Counted from the first letter of the stretch, positions 25,127-34,108 are shown. The stretch: DNA of 52,076 nt from Myxococcales bacterium (GCA_019637115.1 JAHBWH010000039.1:1-52076), one strand, 5' to 3'. Notes: generated by a model from the letters alone, not told the origin. Translations and numbers: made by a program.

Positions 25127-25864
25127 TCACCGAAGGAGCACGACGCCGTCCGCGCGGTGGAAGTAGCTGGGTGGCTGTCCCATGAAGCGGCGCGCGGTTC
25201 GCGTGTAGTGGGCCTGGTCGGCGAACCCGGCGAGCGACGCCGCCGTCGCGATCGAGGCGCCCTCGCTCTGCGCGGCGTACGCGGCCAAGAGCTTGCGCCA
25301 GAGCGCGTACGTCTTCGGCGGGAGCCCGGTGACCTCGGCGAAGACGCGCGAGGCGTGCCACGGCGAGAGGCCGACGGCGCGCGCGAGCTCGGCCAGCTCG
25401 AAGGATGGGTCGCCGTCGAGGCGCTCGCGCATCACACGAACGCGGCGGTCTTCGCGCCGGCGCGACGCCTGGTCGTCGACCAGGCGCCGCGAGAGCTCGC
25501 GCTGGACGTCGCGCGCGTCGCGCGCGAGCGTGTCGAGCCCGCCGCGGGCGATGGCGCGGAGATCCTCGGCCACGCGACCCTCGATCGGGCCGCTCCGCGG
25601 TAGGCTCGCCAGCAGGCGACCGTCCGCCGCGCGAGGGTCGAAGAAGAACGTCACGCAGGGGCCCTCGCAGCCGGCGACGTTGGGCTCGTCGGGGACGACC
25701 CAGAACGGCGCGCGCGTGCGCTCGAGCGCCCTCTCGTGCGGGCCGACGTCGACGAAGCCGTCGAGCGGGATGAGCAGCTTCGCCGCGTGGTGCGCGTGTC
25801 GGCTCGTTCGAGCGAGGGCGGCGACGTGCACCCCGCCACCCTCGGCGAGCAGGACGGTGGTCAC
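25127..25864 (-). CDS. AraC-family transcriptional regulator
   Basis: The GTG at 25864 overlaps the TGA of the giant gene (GTGA, 4 bp). This fixes the start and makes the gene the third member of the HSP90-like operon. The 245-residue protein has an N-terminal beta-rich sensing domain (HAHHAAKLLIPLDGFVDVGP) and a C-terminal AraC double helix-turn-helix: FELAELARAVGLSPWHASRVF, then IATAASLAGFADQAHYTRTA ending RFMGQPPSYF. It may autoregulate the operon or respond to a ligand; the position is consistent with either. Confidence 0.9.
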   Translation of the reverse strand: MTTVLLAEGGGVHVAALARTSRHAHHAAKLLIPLDGFVDVGPHERALERTRAPFWVVPDEPNVAGCEGPCVTFFFDPRAADGRLLASLPRSGPIEGRVAEDLRAIARGGLDTLARDARDVQRELSRRLVDDQASRRREDRRVRVMRERLDGDPSFELAELARAVGLSPWHASRVFAEVTGLPPKTYALWRKLLAAYAAQSEGASIATAASLAGFADQAHYTRTARRFMGQPPSYFHRADGVVLLR

Positions 25865-28800
25865 TCGGCGCTCATGAGGCGCGCGTAGGTGCCCATCTGC
25901 GTCGCCTCCGTGACGTGCGCGCACGCGCGATCGAGGACGCCCACGACGTGGGCGACGAGCACGCGGACGCCGCGCTCGGCGTCGCCGGTCTTCGCGAGGC
26001 GCGCCGCCTGCAACGCGATGAGCGCGGGGTGCTTGCCGCCGAGCACGAGCTCGCTCGTCGCCGCCTCGTAGCGCGCGAGGCCGCGGTAGCGGTCGTCGAA
26101 GCGCGCGCGCACGATGCGTTCGGGCAGCCCGAGCGCGCCGAGCATGGCGAGCAGGTGGTCGCCGAGGGGGTCGAGCGCGTGGGGCTTGGCCGCGGGGGGC
26201 TCGGGTCTCGCGCGCTGGCGCAGCTCGTCGAGCTTGGCGCGCACGGCGCTCGGCTCGTCCTTCGGCTCGGCGCCTGATCTGCCCCCCGATTCGCCGCCCG
26301 ACTTGGTGCCCGATTGAGCGCTCGACGTCGGAGTCGTGCCGCCCGCCGCCGCGACGGCGTCGGACATCTCCATCAGCCCGCGCATGAACGCCTCGGCGTC
26401 CTCGGGCGTGAGCGCGCGGCTGTCGTGACCCTCGTGCTCGGCCTCGACGCCAGCGTCGGTGACGATCGGCGTCGGGGCCGCGCGGCGCGCGCGGGGCCCG
26501 AGCGCGAGCTCGATCTGCCCCGCGGTGCGCGAGCCGTCGAGGAGCAGCGCCATGAGCTTCCTCGGGAGCTGCTTCTTCTCGCTCGCGTCGCGCACCGGGA
26601 CGGCGTGGCTCTCGTGGAGGAGCACCTCCGCGACGTCGCCGAGGCTCCGCGGGCGCGGGTGGAAGCACGGCACGTCGAGCTTCGCCGCCTCGTCCTTCGG
26701 CTGCCAGAGGCGTGTGGTGATCGCGTAGACGAGGTGCGCGATCGCGAGGTCGCGGCGCGCCTCGGGGACTCGCCCGTCGACGAGGCGTCGCGCGAGGAGC
26801 TCGCAGGCGTCGGCGTACGCGAGCCGGAGCGCCTCGTCGACGCGCTGCAAGGGGTGGCCGCTGCGCGCGATCGCGACGACGACGCCGCCGGCGATCGGCA
26901 AGGGACGCGGCACCAAGAAGCCCGCGACCTCCACGCTCGGCTCGTGCTCGTCGACGAAGCTCCCGAAGTCGACGCGCAGGCGTCCGCCCGCGAGGTCGTC
27001 GCGCAGCCAGAGCTGGCCCCGGATGGCGCCGGGGCCGCGGAGGACCTTCGAGTGGCGCGCGTCGAGGAGCGCGCGCGCGAGCGCGTCGGCGGGTGCGGGC
27101 GCGAGCGCTTCGACGCGCCCCTTCAGGGCCGCCTCGGCGGCCTTCTCGACCGCCTTGCGCACGCGGCGGAGGTTGTGGTCGTCGACCACGTCGTCGTAGA
27201 CGTCGTTGGGCGTCAGCCGCGGGTCCTCCACGACTGCGACCACCGGCCAGTCGAAGCCCGTGGACCGCACGCCGAGCGGCACGCCCTCGCGGTGTACGCG
27301 CAGCCCCTCGAGGTCGCTCGGCGTCGCGAGGAGGCCGACGACGCCCTTCGGCTGCTTCGCGGCGAGCGTCGTCTCGGCCATGAGGTGTGGGCGCGCCGAG
27401 GGCGGCAAGAGCAGGTTCTTCACGCGGGGCTTGGCGAGGTTCACACGCGCCTGGTCCTCGCGGATCAGCTTGTCGGCGGCGTCGTAGAGCGTGAGGTGCG
27501 CGCCGAGCGCTTGCGCCTCGGCGGACACGAGTCGCAGGGCGAAGCGCTCGGCGGCGAGCGGCTCGCGCCGGCGGTCGAGCGCCCCCTGCGCGCTCGTGTA
27601 CCAGACCTCGCCGAAGCGCTTCTCCTGCGCGCGGACCTGCTCGAGCGTGAGCCAGCGCTCGCTCGTCGTCTCGAAGAGCGCGTGTCCGCGCACCTCGGCC
27701 TCGTCGAGCAGGCCCGACGCGAACGCCTGGCGCACGCCGTCGCGCACGAAGCGCGGGTGACGGTCGAGGTTCGGGAGGACCTTCTCGCGCAAGAGCGCGG
27801 CGGTGAGCTTGCGGAGCGGCTCCGTGAGCCGCTGGCCCGTCGTGGCGGGGCTCTTGCGCGCCTCGTCCTCGAGCGCGGGCGCCTCCATCACGACACGCAC
27901 GGAGGGGCGGATGTCGAGCGGCAGCCAGCCGACGAGCGCGCCCGAAGCGAAGACGCCCACCTGCGATCGGGTCTCGTCGACGAGCGCGACCTCGCCGGGG
28001 CCGAGCAGGCTCGGCATTCGCTGCTTCCCGAGGAGCCGCCGGATGGTCTCCTTCCGCTCATTGGGCACCTCGGGCAGCGTCGGCGCGGAGACCATCCCGT
28101 GCCGCACGCGACGCTCTGCCTGGAGCGTGCGGGCCGCGCGCGTGAAGTCGAGCAGCGAGCGCGGGGCGGCGAGCGCTTCGATCACAGCGCGCAGCTTCGC
28201 GTTCGCGCGCAAGGAGAGCACCGGCCGGTCGAGGGTGTGCGGGTCTTCGTCGTCGGCTGGCCCGAGCCACGCGCCCTCGTGGTCGGCGACGCGGACGCGG
28301 CTCTGGGTCGAGGCGTCGTCGATCGAGACGTGTTGCCCCTGGATGCTCGGGAACGCCGCGGCGCGGCAGAGCGCGGCGGCGACGCGGCTGCCCTTGCGGG
28401 CGTGCTTGCCCGCCCAATGCTCGAGCAGGCCGAGCACCGCGGCGTCGGTGAGCAGGCGCTCCGGGCTCGACTCTGCGATCGCGACGAGCAAGGGCCCGAT
28501 GGCGCGATTGGCCGCGCGCTCGAGCGAGGTGCGCGCGTCGGGGGTGAGCCCCTCGAGATCGGGGCCGAGCGCGTCGAGCGGCAGGTCGACGACGAGCTCG
28601 AGCGGCGCCTCGGTGCGGAGCTCGAGCCGCTCGTAGGGGTGGCCGTCGACCCGCACCTGGACGGTCGTCACGGGGCGCCAGCCGCTCGCGAGCCGGGCGA
28701 CGCCAGAGACGTCGCCGAGCTTCACCTCGCCCGGCTGGACGGGCGGCAGGGGCTCGGGGGGCCAGCGGCGGAGCTGCGCCTCGCGCCGCGCGCGCTCGAG

Positions 28801-31800
28801 GGCCCGGCGGCGACGCGCGAGCTCTTCGCGCCCGTCGGTGATCTTGCGGCCGAGGATGCGCCCGAGCGCGGTGGCGACGTGCAATGGGAGCTGCACGGGC
28901 GCCCAGTCGAGGTCGCCGACGGCGAGCTGCGGCTCCACGAAGACGAGCGCGCCGCGCTCTTCGCGGAGCTCTTCGAGGGTGGCGAAGCTGCCGTCGGCGA
29001 GGGGCACGAGCGGGAAGGCGCGCGCCTTGGCGCGCCTGGCCGTGTCGAGGCTCGAGAGCGGGGCCTCGGCCAAGGCGACGAGGATCGCGTCACGCACCCA
29101 AGGGAAACGCTCGATGGTGGTCGGGCCGCCGAGGAGCGCCGTCGGCGCGCCGCCGAGCGCGTCGACGAGCGCGTCGAGCAGCGCGCGCTCGAGCTTCGGC
29201 ACCTCGAGCGGAATCGGCGACTCGAAGGCGACCCCGGTCGCGCTGCCGGTGGCGTTCGTCTCGGGCACCAGCCGGTCGTCGTCAATCGCGATCACGCAGC
29301 GGAGCAGGCGGAGCCGCAGGTTGCGCGTGACGTTGCCGCCGTGGTTCGAGCTCGGGTGCGGGAGCGGGACACGCTCGACGCGCTCGCCACGGTGGAAGCG
29401 CAGCAGCTCGGGGTCGCGCTGGGTCAGCGCGACGACACAGCGACGACCTGCCTCTGCGTCGTCGATCGCGAGCGCGAGGTCGCCCGCGCTCACGACCCGG
29501 CGCGCGAGCTGCGCCGAGGCGAGCGGCTCGCCCCGGCGCGGGTCGTAGTCCACCCATTGCATCTGCGGGAGCACGCTCTCGAGGGCGGCGCGGTCGAGGG
29601 CCTCGGCGTGGAGCGCGGCGGGGCGCGGGAGCGGCGCGCCGAGCGTGTCGAAGGCGACGCGGAGCGCGCGGGGATCGCTCTTGGACTCCGCGCGGAGCGC
29701 GCGGGGTAGATCGCGGAGCGGGCGCCACGCGAGCTGCCCGTCCTCGCTGGCGGTCGGCCAGACGGGCAAGCGACCGAGCGCGTGCCGTCGCAGCGAGGGC
29801 CCGATCGGATCGTCGGTGCGCGCGGCGCTCTCCCGACGACGCGCGTCGGTCACGTGGCCTCGCATCGCCTGCCGGAACGCGGCGCGCCAGGCGTCCGAGA
29901 GGGCGTCGATCGGGGGGACCCCGAGCGCGCGCATCCGCTTCGGGAGATCGTCGCCCGGTCGGTCGAGGTGGTGCGCGAGGCGCTCGACCGCCTCCCGCTC
30001 GGCGGCGGCCAGCGCGCGCATCACGGCCTGGAAGACGGCGTCCTGTCGAGGGCTGCGGTAGTCGGAGGCCGGGGTGAGGCGCGCCGAGACGACGGCCACC
30101 CAAGGCCACGACGCCTCGGCGTCGACCGCGCCGATCACGCGCCCATCGACCAAGAGCGTGACCTGGCCGCTGCGGCGGCGCTTTAGGCCGAGGCCCTGCG
30201 GGTCGAGCAAGACCAGCTCGCCGCGCAGGTCGAGCTTGGCGTCCTCGAGCGTGAGGGCGAAGACCTGTCCGGGCGCGGGATCGACGACCGGTTCGCGTTG
30301 CTCGTGGCGGAGCCACGCCTCGCGCAGCGCGAGCTGGCGCCGCGCGTCCTCGATGGAGCGCTTGGCGTTCGGCACCTTCGCGTCGCCGAGCAGGAGCGCC
30401 GCGGGGTCGCCGGGGGGCACCCAGAGCACGTCGCCGAGCCAATCCGCGAGGGCGGCCTCGACCGGCTCGCGCCCGACGTGGACGATCGGCTGCGGCGTGA
30501 GGTCGCCCGGAGCGCGGACGCGCCCGAGCGCGTCGAGGACGAGCGGCGTGTCGCGCAGCGGCGCGAGCGCCGAAGGCAGGGCGGCCTGCGCGCCCACCCA
30601 GTCGCTCCCCGCGACGGCGGCGGCGTAGAGCCGCAGCGCCGCGAGTCGAATGGGCGCGACGTCATCGAGGTGAAGAAGTCCCCCTGCCCCAGAAGCGGAC
30701 TCGGACCCCGACGCGGTGTCATCGGGACGAGAAGGTCCCCCTGCCCGTGCCCCTGCCCGTGCCCCTGCCCCGGAACCAGACTCGGACCCAGACTCGGACC
30801 CAGACTCGGACCCAGACTCGGACCCAGACCCAGTCTCAGACGCCGACCCGGACCCTGCCCCAGAAGCGGCCTCGGAAGCGGACCCGGACCCAGACCCGGT
30901 CTCGGAACCGGAAGCAGACCCAGCCCCGGACGCAGACCCCGACCCGGCCTCGGACCCAGCCCCCAAAGCCACCCGAAGCGGCTCCACCAGCGCCTCCACC
31001 AGCGCCGGCAGCCGCTCCAGCGCGCGCTCGATCGCCCGCCGCACCGGCGCGTCGCCCTCGCGAACCGCAGAGCGCGCGGCGTTCGTGGGCAGCCGCGGCG
31101 CGTCGAAGTACACCCGCAGCGGCAACCCCGCGACCGGCGCGGGCAGCGCGGGCAGCGCCATCGTCATCCGCGCCAGCACCGCGCCCCGCTCCGCCAGCTC
31201 GACCAGGATTCCGTCGCGCCGCCCGCCATCGCGGGTCACGGCCACGAAGCCGTCGAGCCCATCGCCGAGCGGCAGCCGCAGGACGTCGTCGCCGACGCTC
31301 GCGTCGCCGCGACCGCCCACACGCTGCCCCGACACCACCACGGGTACGCGCGCGTCGCGTGTCGCCTCGAGCAAGAGCGCGAGCTCGCTCGCCTGCCTGC
31401 CGCTCATGAAGCGCCCGATCACGTCGAAGCCGAAGCTCCGGCGCACCTGGAACGCCCCGCCCGACGAGAGCGGTCCGCCGGTCTCGGTCACGAGCCGGGC
31501 GGCGAGCTCGGGCGGCAGCCGCGCCGCCTCGGGTGCCAGCGCGCGCAGCCGCTCGCCGTCGTCGAGCAGCCGCGGCGTGTAGCGCACGCGCATCGCGTCG
31601 CCCTCCGCGGGCACGGTCCAGACGTCGACGAAGCGCGGGTCGATGCCGAGCGCCGTGTTCACGCCGATCGCCGCGAGGCGCGCCCAGCGCCGATCGCCGC
31701 GCGTCTGCGGGCTCACCAGCACGTCGAGCAGGCGCGCGAGCTCCTCGGCGTCGGGGCTCGGGCCGCGCCACCCGAGCCAGACGTCGTCGGCGTCACCCCA

Positions 31801-31953
31801 GGCCTCCACGTGCGTCGCGCCGAGCGCCACCGCGGCGCGGAAGCACTCGAGCACCCACGCGAGCGGATCCGGGAGCTGGTAGTCCCGCAGCTTCGCGACC
31901 GCGCGGGCCGCGTCGACGCGGAGGTGGCCGCCTCCGATGCGCTTGCCCTTCAC
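25861..31953 (-). CDS. Giant HSP90-like (degenerate GHKL) multi-module protein
   Basis: 2030 residues, starting at a GTG (31953) that overlaps the stop of the HSP90-like gene (GTGA). The first 330 residues align with that neighbour. ECFRAAVALG (36-45) replaces ELVQNAIDAG, losing the Mg-binding Asn. WRGPSPD replaces the DxGxGM loop. ARLAAIGVNTALGIDP replaces the glycine lid. A Gly/Ser/Glu linker follows. Downstream, related modules recur at about 590-650, 1085-1165, 1330-1400, 1545-1620 and 1645-1725. Each has a beta hairpin with a DG or xxG turn, a strand ending in a P-L/LTP motif, then a long Ala/Leu helix. Another acidic Gly/Ser linker lies near 1880-1910, before a His-containing helical C-terminus. 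It is presumably an inactive scaffold or client-binding partner of the ATPase; that is inference. Confidence 0.85.
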   Translation of the reverse strand: MKGKRIGGGHLRVDAARAVAKLRDYQLPDPLAWVLECFRAAVALGATHVEAWGDADDVWLGWRGPSPDAEELARLLDVLVSPQTRGDRRWARLAAIGVNTALGIDPRFVDVWTVPAEGDAMRVRYTPRLLDDGERLRALAPEAARLPPELAARLVTETGGPLSSGGAFQVRRSFGFDVIGRFMSGRQASELALLLEATRDARVPVVVSGQRVGGRGDASVGDDVLRLPLGDGLDGFVAVTRDGGRRDGILVELAERGAVLARMTMALPALPAPVAGLPLRVYFDAPRLPTNAARSAVREGDAPVRRAIERALERLPALVEALVEPLRVALGAGSEAGSGSASGAGSASGSETGSGSGSASEAASGAGSGSASETGSGSESGSESGSESGSESGSGAGARAGARAGGPSRPDDTASGSESASGAGGLLHLDDVAPIRLAALRLYAAAVAGSDWVGAQAALPSALAPLRDTPLVLDALGRVRAPGDLTPQPIVHVGREPVEAALADWLGDVLWVPPGDPAALLLGDAKVPNAKRSIEDARRQLALREAWLRHEQREPVVDPAPGQVFALTLEDAKLDLRGELVLLDPQGLGLKRRRSGQVTLLVDGRVIGAVDAEASWPWVAVVSARLTPASDYRSPRQDAVFQAVMRALAAAEREAVERLAHHLDRPGDDLPKRMRALGVPPIDALSDAWRAAFRQAMRGHVTDARRRESAARTDDPIGPSLRRHALGRLPVWPTASEDGQLAWRPLRDLPRALRAESKSDPRALRVAFDTLGAPLPRPAALHAEALDRAALESVLPQMQWVDYDPRRGEPLASAQLARRVVSAGDLALAIDDAEAGRRCVVALTQRDPELLRFHRGERVERVPLPHPSSNHGGNVTRNLRLRLLRCVIAIDDDRLVPETNATGSATGVAFESPIPLEVPKLERALLDALVDALGGAPTALLGGPTTIERFPWVRDAILVALAEAPLSSLDTARRAKARAFPLVPLADGSFATLEELREERGALVFVEPQLAVGDLDWAPVQLPLHVATALGRILGRKITDGREELARRRRALERARREAQLRRWPPEPLPPVQPGEVKLGDVSGVARLASGWRPVTTVQVRVDGHPYERLELRTEAPLELVVDLPLDALGPDLEGLTPDARTSLERAANRAIGPLLVAIAESSPERLLTDAAVLGLLEHWAGKHARKGSRVAAALCRAAAFPSIQGQHVSIDDASTQSRVRVADHEGAWLGPADDEDPHTLDRPVLSLRANAKLRAVIEALAAPRSLLDFTRAARTLQAERRVRHGMVSAPTLPEVPNERKETIRRLLGKQRMPSLLGPGEVALVDETRSQVGVFASGALVGWLPLDIRPSVRVVMEAPALEDEARKSPATTGQRLTEPLRKLTAALLREKVLPNLDRHPRFVRDGVRQAFASGLLDEAEVRGHALFETTSERWLTLEQVRAQEKRFGEVWYTSAQGALDRRREPLAAERFALRLVSAEAQALGAHLTLYDAADKLIREDQARVNLAKPRVKNLLLPPSARPHLMAETTLAAKQPKGVVGLLATPSDLEGLRVHREGVPLGVRSTGFDWPVVAVVEDPRLTPNDVYDDVVDDHNLRRVRKAVEKAAEAALKGRVEALAPAPADALARALLDARHSKVLRGPGAIRGQLWLRDDLAGGRLRVDFGSFVDEHEPSVEVAGFLVPRPLPIAGGVVVAIARSGHPLQRVDEALRLAYADACELLARRLVDGRVPEARRDLAIAHLVYAITTRLWQPKDEAAKLDVPCFHPRPRSLGDVAEVLLHESHAVPVRDASEKKQLPRKLMALLLDGSRTAGQIELALGPRARRAAPTPIVTDAGVEAEHEGHDSRALTPEDAEAFMRGLMEMSDAVAAAGGTTPTSSAQSGTKSGGESGGRSGAEPKDEPSAVRAKLDELRQRARPEPPAAKPHALDPLGDHLLAMLGALGLPERIVRARFDDRYRGLARYEAATSELVLGGKHPALIALQAARLAKTGDAERGVRVLVAHVVGVLDRACAHVTEATQMGTYARLMSAE
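29793..29873 (-). repeat. In-frame copy of the ~80-bp dispersed element inside the giant gene
   Basis: It matches the intergenic copy at 24003-24083 and encodes HVTDARRRESAARTDDPIGP (about residues 695-720), between a helical stretch and the next beta segment. It is a likely insertion of a repeat into coding sequence without loss of frame. Confidence 0.75.
30670..30965 (-). repeat. Gly-Ser-Glu low-complexity linker array
   Basis: Repeated 6- and 12-bp units (plus strand TCGGACCCAGAC and TCGGACCCGGAC-like) encode alternating SGSESGSE and GSGSAS blocks, residues about 330-428 of the giant protein. The array separates the degenerate GHKL domain from the modular region. Confidence 0.9.
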
Positions 31954-33557
31954 GACGCGGCCCCCGGCAGGATGGTGCCGAGCGACGCCTCGGCGAGCGC
32001 GCGGCAGGCGCCGTCGTCGAGGCGCCCGTGCTCCAGCAAGATCGCGCGGGCGAGGAGCTGCGCGGCGAGCTCCGGATCCGTCGGCGCGAACGCGCGCGCT
32101 CGCTGCACCAGCGGGGCCTCGGCCCGGAGCAAGAGCGCGGGCGGTCGTCGCAGGAGCCGGAAGGGGTCGCCGTCGAGCGACTCGCGCACGAGCGCGGTCG
32201 GGCTCGGGAGCGGGCCGCCGAAGGCGACGCGCGCGGGGCGCTTGCCCTCGACCGCGACGAGCGCGAGGTGCTTCGGGCAGCGCGCGGCGACCTCGAGGAG
32301 CGCGCGGAGCCGATCGAGCATCGCGCCCTCGGCCGGCGTCGCGTCGCGGACCTGCAGGAGCGTGGCGTGGTCGCTCGCGTGCACGAGCTCGAAGCGCTCG
32401 CGGAAGAGGTCGGCGCCGCCGCGCGCCTCGCGGGCGATCGAGAGATCGACCACCGGCACGCCCGCGGCCGCGAGCGCTTCGGTCAGCGGGCTGGCGCGAT
32501 GCGCGCAGAGGGGCTCCTTGCCGAGCGCGCGCCGTGGCCGCGCGCGTTGCCCGTCGAGCGGGTGCAAGAGCGGGAGCGGCACGTCGCGCAGCGGGACGAC
32601 CCCGCGATCTCCGTGGGCGCGGGCGAAGAGCGCGCCGAAGCGGGCGGCGTCGTCGCCGAGCACGGCGGCCTCGAAGGACGCGATCACCTCGGCGTGCATC
32701 CGCTCGGCGACCTGACGCACCGCGCGGAGCGCGCGCTCGAAGGCGGCGTCGCGGCGGACGTCGTCGCGGCTGAGGGTGTGGGAGAGGCGCGCGTCGAGCA
32801 CCTTCACCGTCAAGCCAGGCAAGGGTGAGGGCATCTCGGCGAGCGTCAGGCCGTGGTTGAAGAACGCCGCGCGGCCGACCTCGTCGCTCGTGACGGCGAC
32901 CACGACGTCCGTCTCGCCCACCTGGGCGCGGAGCGTGACGAGCGCGCCGTCGACCACCTCGAAGGGGCGGTCGATGCGCTCGCCCTCACCGCTCACGTGG
33001 AGCCAGATCGGGACTCGCGCGTGGCGGCACCATTGCTCGAGCGCGGCGCGGCTGCGTCGGGCGACGTCGGGGAGCTTCTTGCCGCGGACCTCGAGGCTCA
33101 CGGTGGTGCCGGCCGCGCCGCCGCCGAGCGTCTCGAAGAGCTCGTAGGAGTGGTCCGCCATCAGGTGCAGCGTCCACGAGCGGCCCGTGCCCTTCGAGGT
33201 CGTGACCGTGACGCGCTCGGGCGAGAGCGCGAGCACGCTGATGAAGCCGACGCCGAACTTGCCGATCTTCCCCTCCATCCCCTCCTTGCCGGAGCGGAAG
33301 AGCACGAGGAGCTTGTTCTCGATGACGTCGGGGTCCATGCCCTCGCCGTGGTCCTGCACGGAGACGCGGACGGCGTCGCCGTGGGCGTCGAGGCGGACGT
33401 CGATGCGCGGGGTGCCAGCGTCGATGGCGTTCTGGACGAGCTCGCGGAGGAAGGCGTAGGGGTCGGCGAATTGCTTGACCAGATCGTCGACGAGGCCGTC
33501 GTTCTCGACGGGCTGTCCGTCGCTCTGGACCGTGGAGCCTCGGTAGGGCGTCGCCAT
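31950..33557 (-). CDS. HSP90-like GHKL ATPase
   Basis: The ATG at 33557 (MATPYRGSTVQSDG) gives 535 residues; a start 12 codons upstream is less likely. The N-terminal domain has the complete GHKL set: E39 and N43 in RELVQNAIDAG, the D69-H-G-E-G-M loop, the glycine lid GKIGKFGVGFIS (96-107), and GTTV near 150. A middle domain follows with SHTLSRDDVRRDAAF, as in HSP90/HtpG-type proteins. The C-terminal 200 residues are Ala/Leu/Arg-rich, without a canonical HtpG dimerisation domain. It is shorter than HtpG (about 620) and lacks its MEEVD-like end. First gene of the operon, coupled to the giant paralog-containing gene by a GTGA overlap. An ATP-driven conformational role is expected; the client is unknown. 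Confidence 0.88.
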   Translation of the reverse strand: MATPYRGSTVQSDGQPVENDGLVDDLVKQFADPYAFLRELVQNAIDAGTPRIDVRLDAHGDAVRVSVQDHGEGMDPDVIENKLLVLFRSGKEGMEGKIGKFGVGFISVLALSPERVTVTTSKGTGRSWTLHLMADHSYELFETLGGGAAGTTVSLEVRGKKLPDVARRSRAALEQWCRHARVPIWLHVSGEGERIDRPFEVVDGALVTLRAQVGETDVVVAVTSDEVGRAAFFNHGLTLAEMPSPLPGLTVKVLDARLSHTLSRDDVRRDAAFERALRAVRQVAERMHAEVIASFEAAVLGDDAARFGALFARAHGDRGVVPLRDVPLPLLHPLDGQRARPRRALGKEPLCAHRASPLTEALAAAGVPVVDLSIAREARGGADLFRERFELVHASDHATLLQVRDATPAEGAMLDRLRALLEVAARCPKHLALVAVEGKRPARVAFGGPLPSPTALVRESLDGDPFRLLRRPPALLLRAEAPLVQRARAFAPTDPELAAQLLARAILLEHGRLDDGACRALAEASLGTILPGAAS

Positions 33558-33678
33558 GCGCGCGATGGTCGCGAGGGGTGGGGACGAGCGCAATGGGGAA
33601 AGGGACGTTCGGCGGCGTGGCGCGCTGTCACTGGGTCGTGTGTGTTGCGTTCGCGGCGCCCATGGTACTCACGGCGCC

Positions 33679-33948
33679 ATGCAAGATTCTCGATGGAAAT
33701 GGGCCGCGCTCGTCGCGATGGGAATGGTGGCAGGCCTCGCGCTCGCGCAGCTCCTCACGGTTCAGAGCGTGAATGCTCAGCCGCGTCAGTGGCGAGAGTG
33801 TTTCGCCAGCTCGGTCTGGGACATCTCGGGCCGAAACCTCAACGCGGGCCAGCTCCCCCAGCTCGTCAACATCCCGCCCGGATGGACGCCGGTCGGCGGA
33901 CTCACGTTGGGCCAGGGCAACTACGCGGGCGTGGTCCTCTGTCGGTGA
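33679..33948 (+). CDS. Small exported or membrane-anchored protein
   Basis: The ATG at 33679 gives 89 residues, MQDSRWKWAALVAMGMVAGL. A hydrophobic helix ends at LLTVQSVNAQP, a likely signal-peptidase site. The mature part (about 55 residues) has two Cys (REC...VVLC) that could pair. It is divergent from the HSP90-like gene, 121 bases away. Function unknown. Confidence 0.55.
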   Translation: MQDSRWKWAALVAMGMVAGLALAQLLTVQSVNAQPRQWRECFASSVWDISGRNLNAGQLPQLVNIPPGWTPVGGLTLGQGNYAGVVLCR

Positions 33949-34108
33949 TGCGTCGAGACCCTGGCGCGATCCTCCGTTCGGGACGCGCGGGGACGCTGGC
34001 GTGAGCTCTCGGTGAAGCACGCCAGCGCCTTGCGGACGGCGTTCGCGCAGGTGCACGCTTCCTCGTGTCGTTGGGCATCGAGGAGGCAGACGCGATGAGG
34101 AAGACGCG

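Noticed and set aside
26314-29709. An 1131-codon plus-strand frame opposite the giant gene
   Set aside because: It is a mirror of the strongly GC3-biased minus-strand gene. The composition is Arg/Ala/Glu-rich with no domain, and the minus strand carries clear motifs and coupled starts.
30298-32715. An 805-codon plus-strand frame across the giant/HSP90-like boundary
   Set aside because: It covers the Gly/Ser/Glu repeat and the ATPase C-terminus on the opposite strand; no start signal or recognisable fold.
31950-33557. Calling the HSP90-like gene htpG
   Set aside because: The GHKL and middle-domain motifs fit, but the protein is short, lacks the HtpG C-terminal dimerisation domain, and sits in an operon unlike htpG loci.
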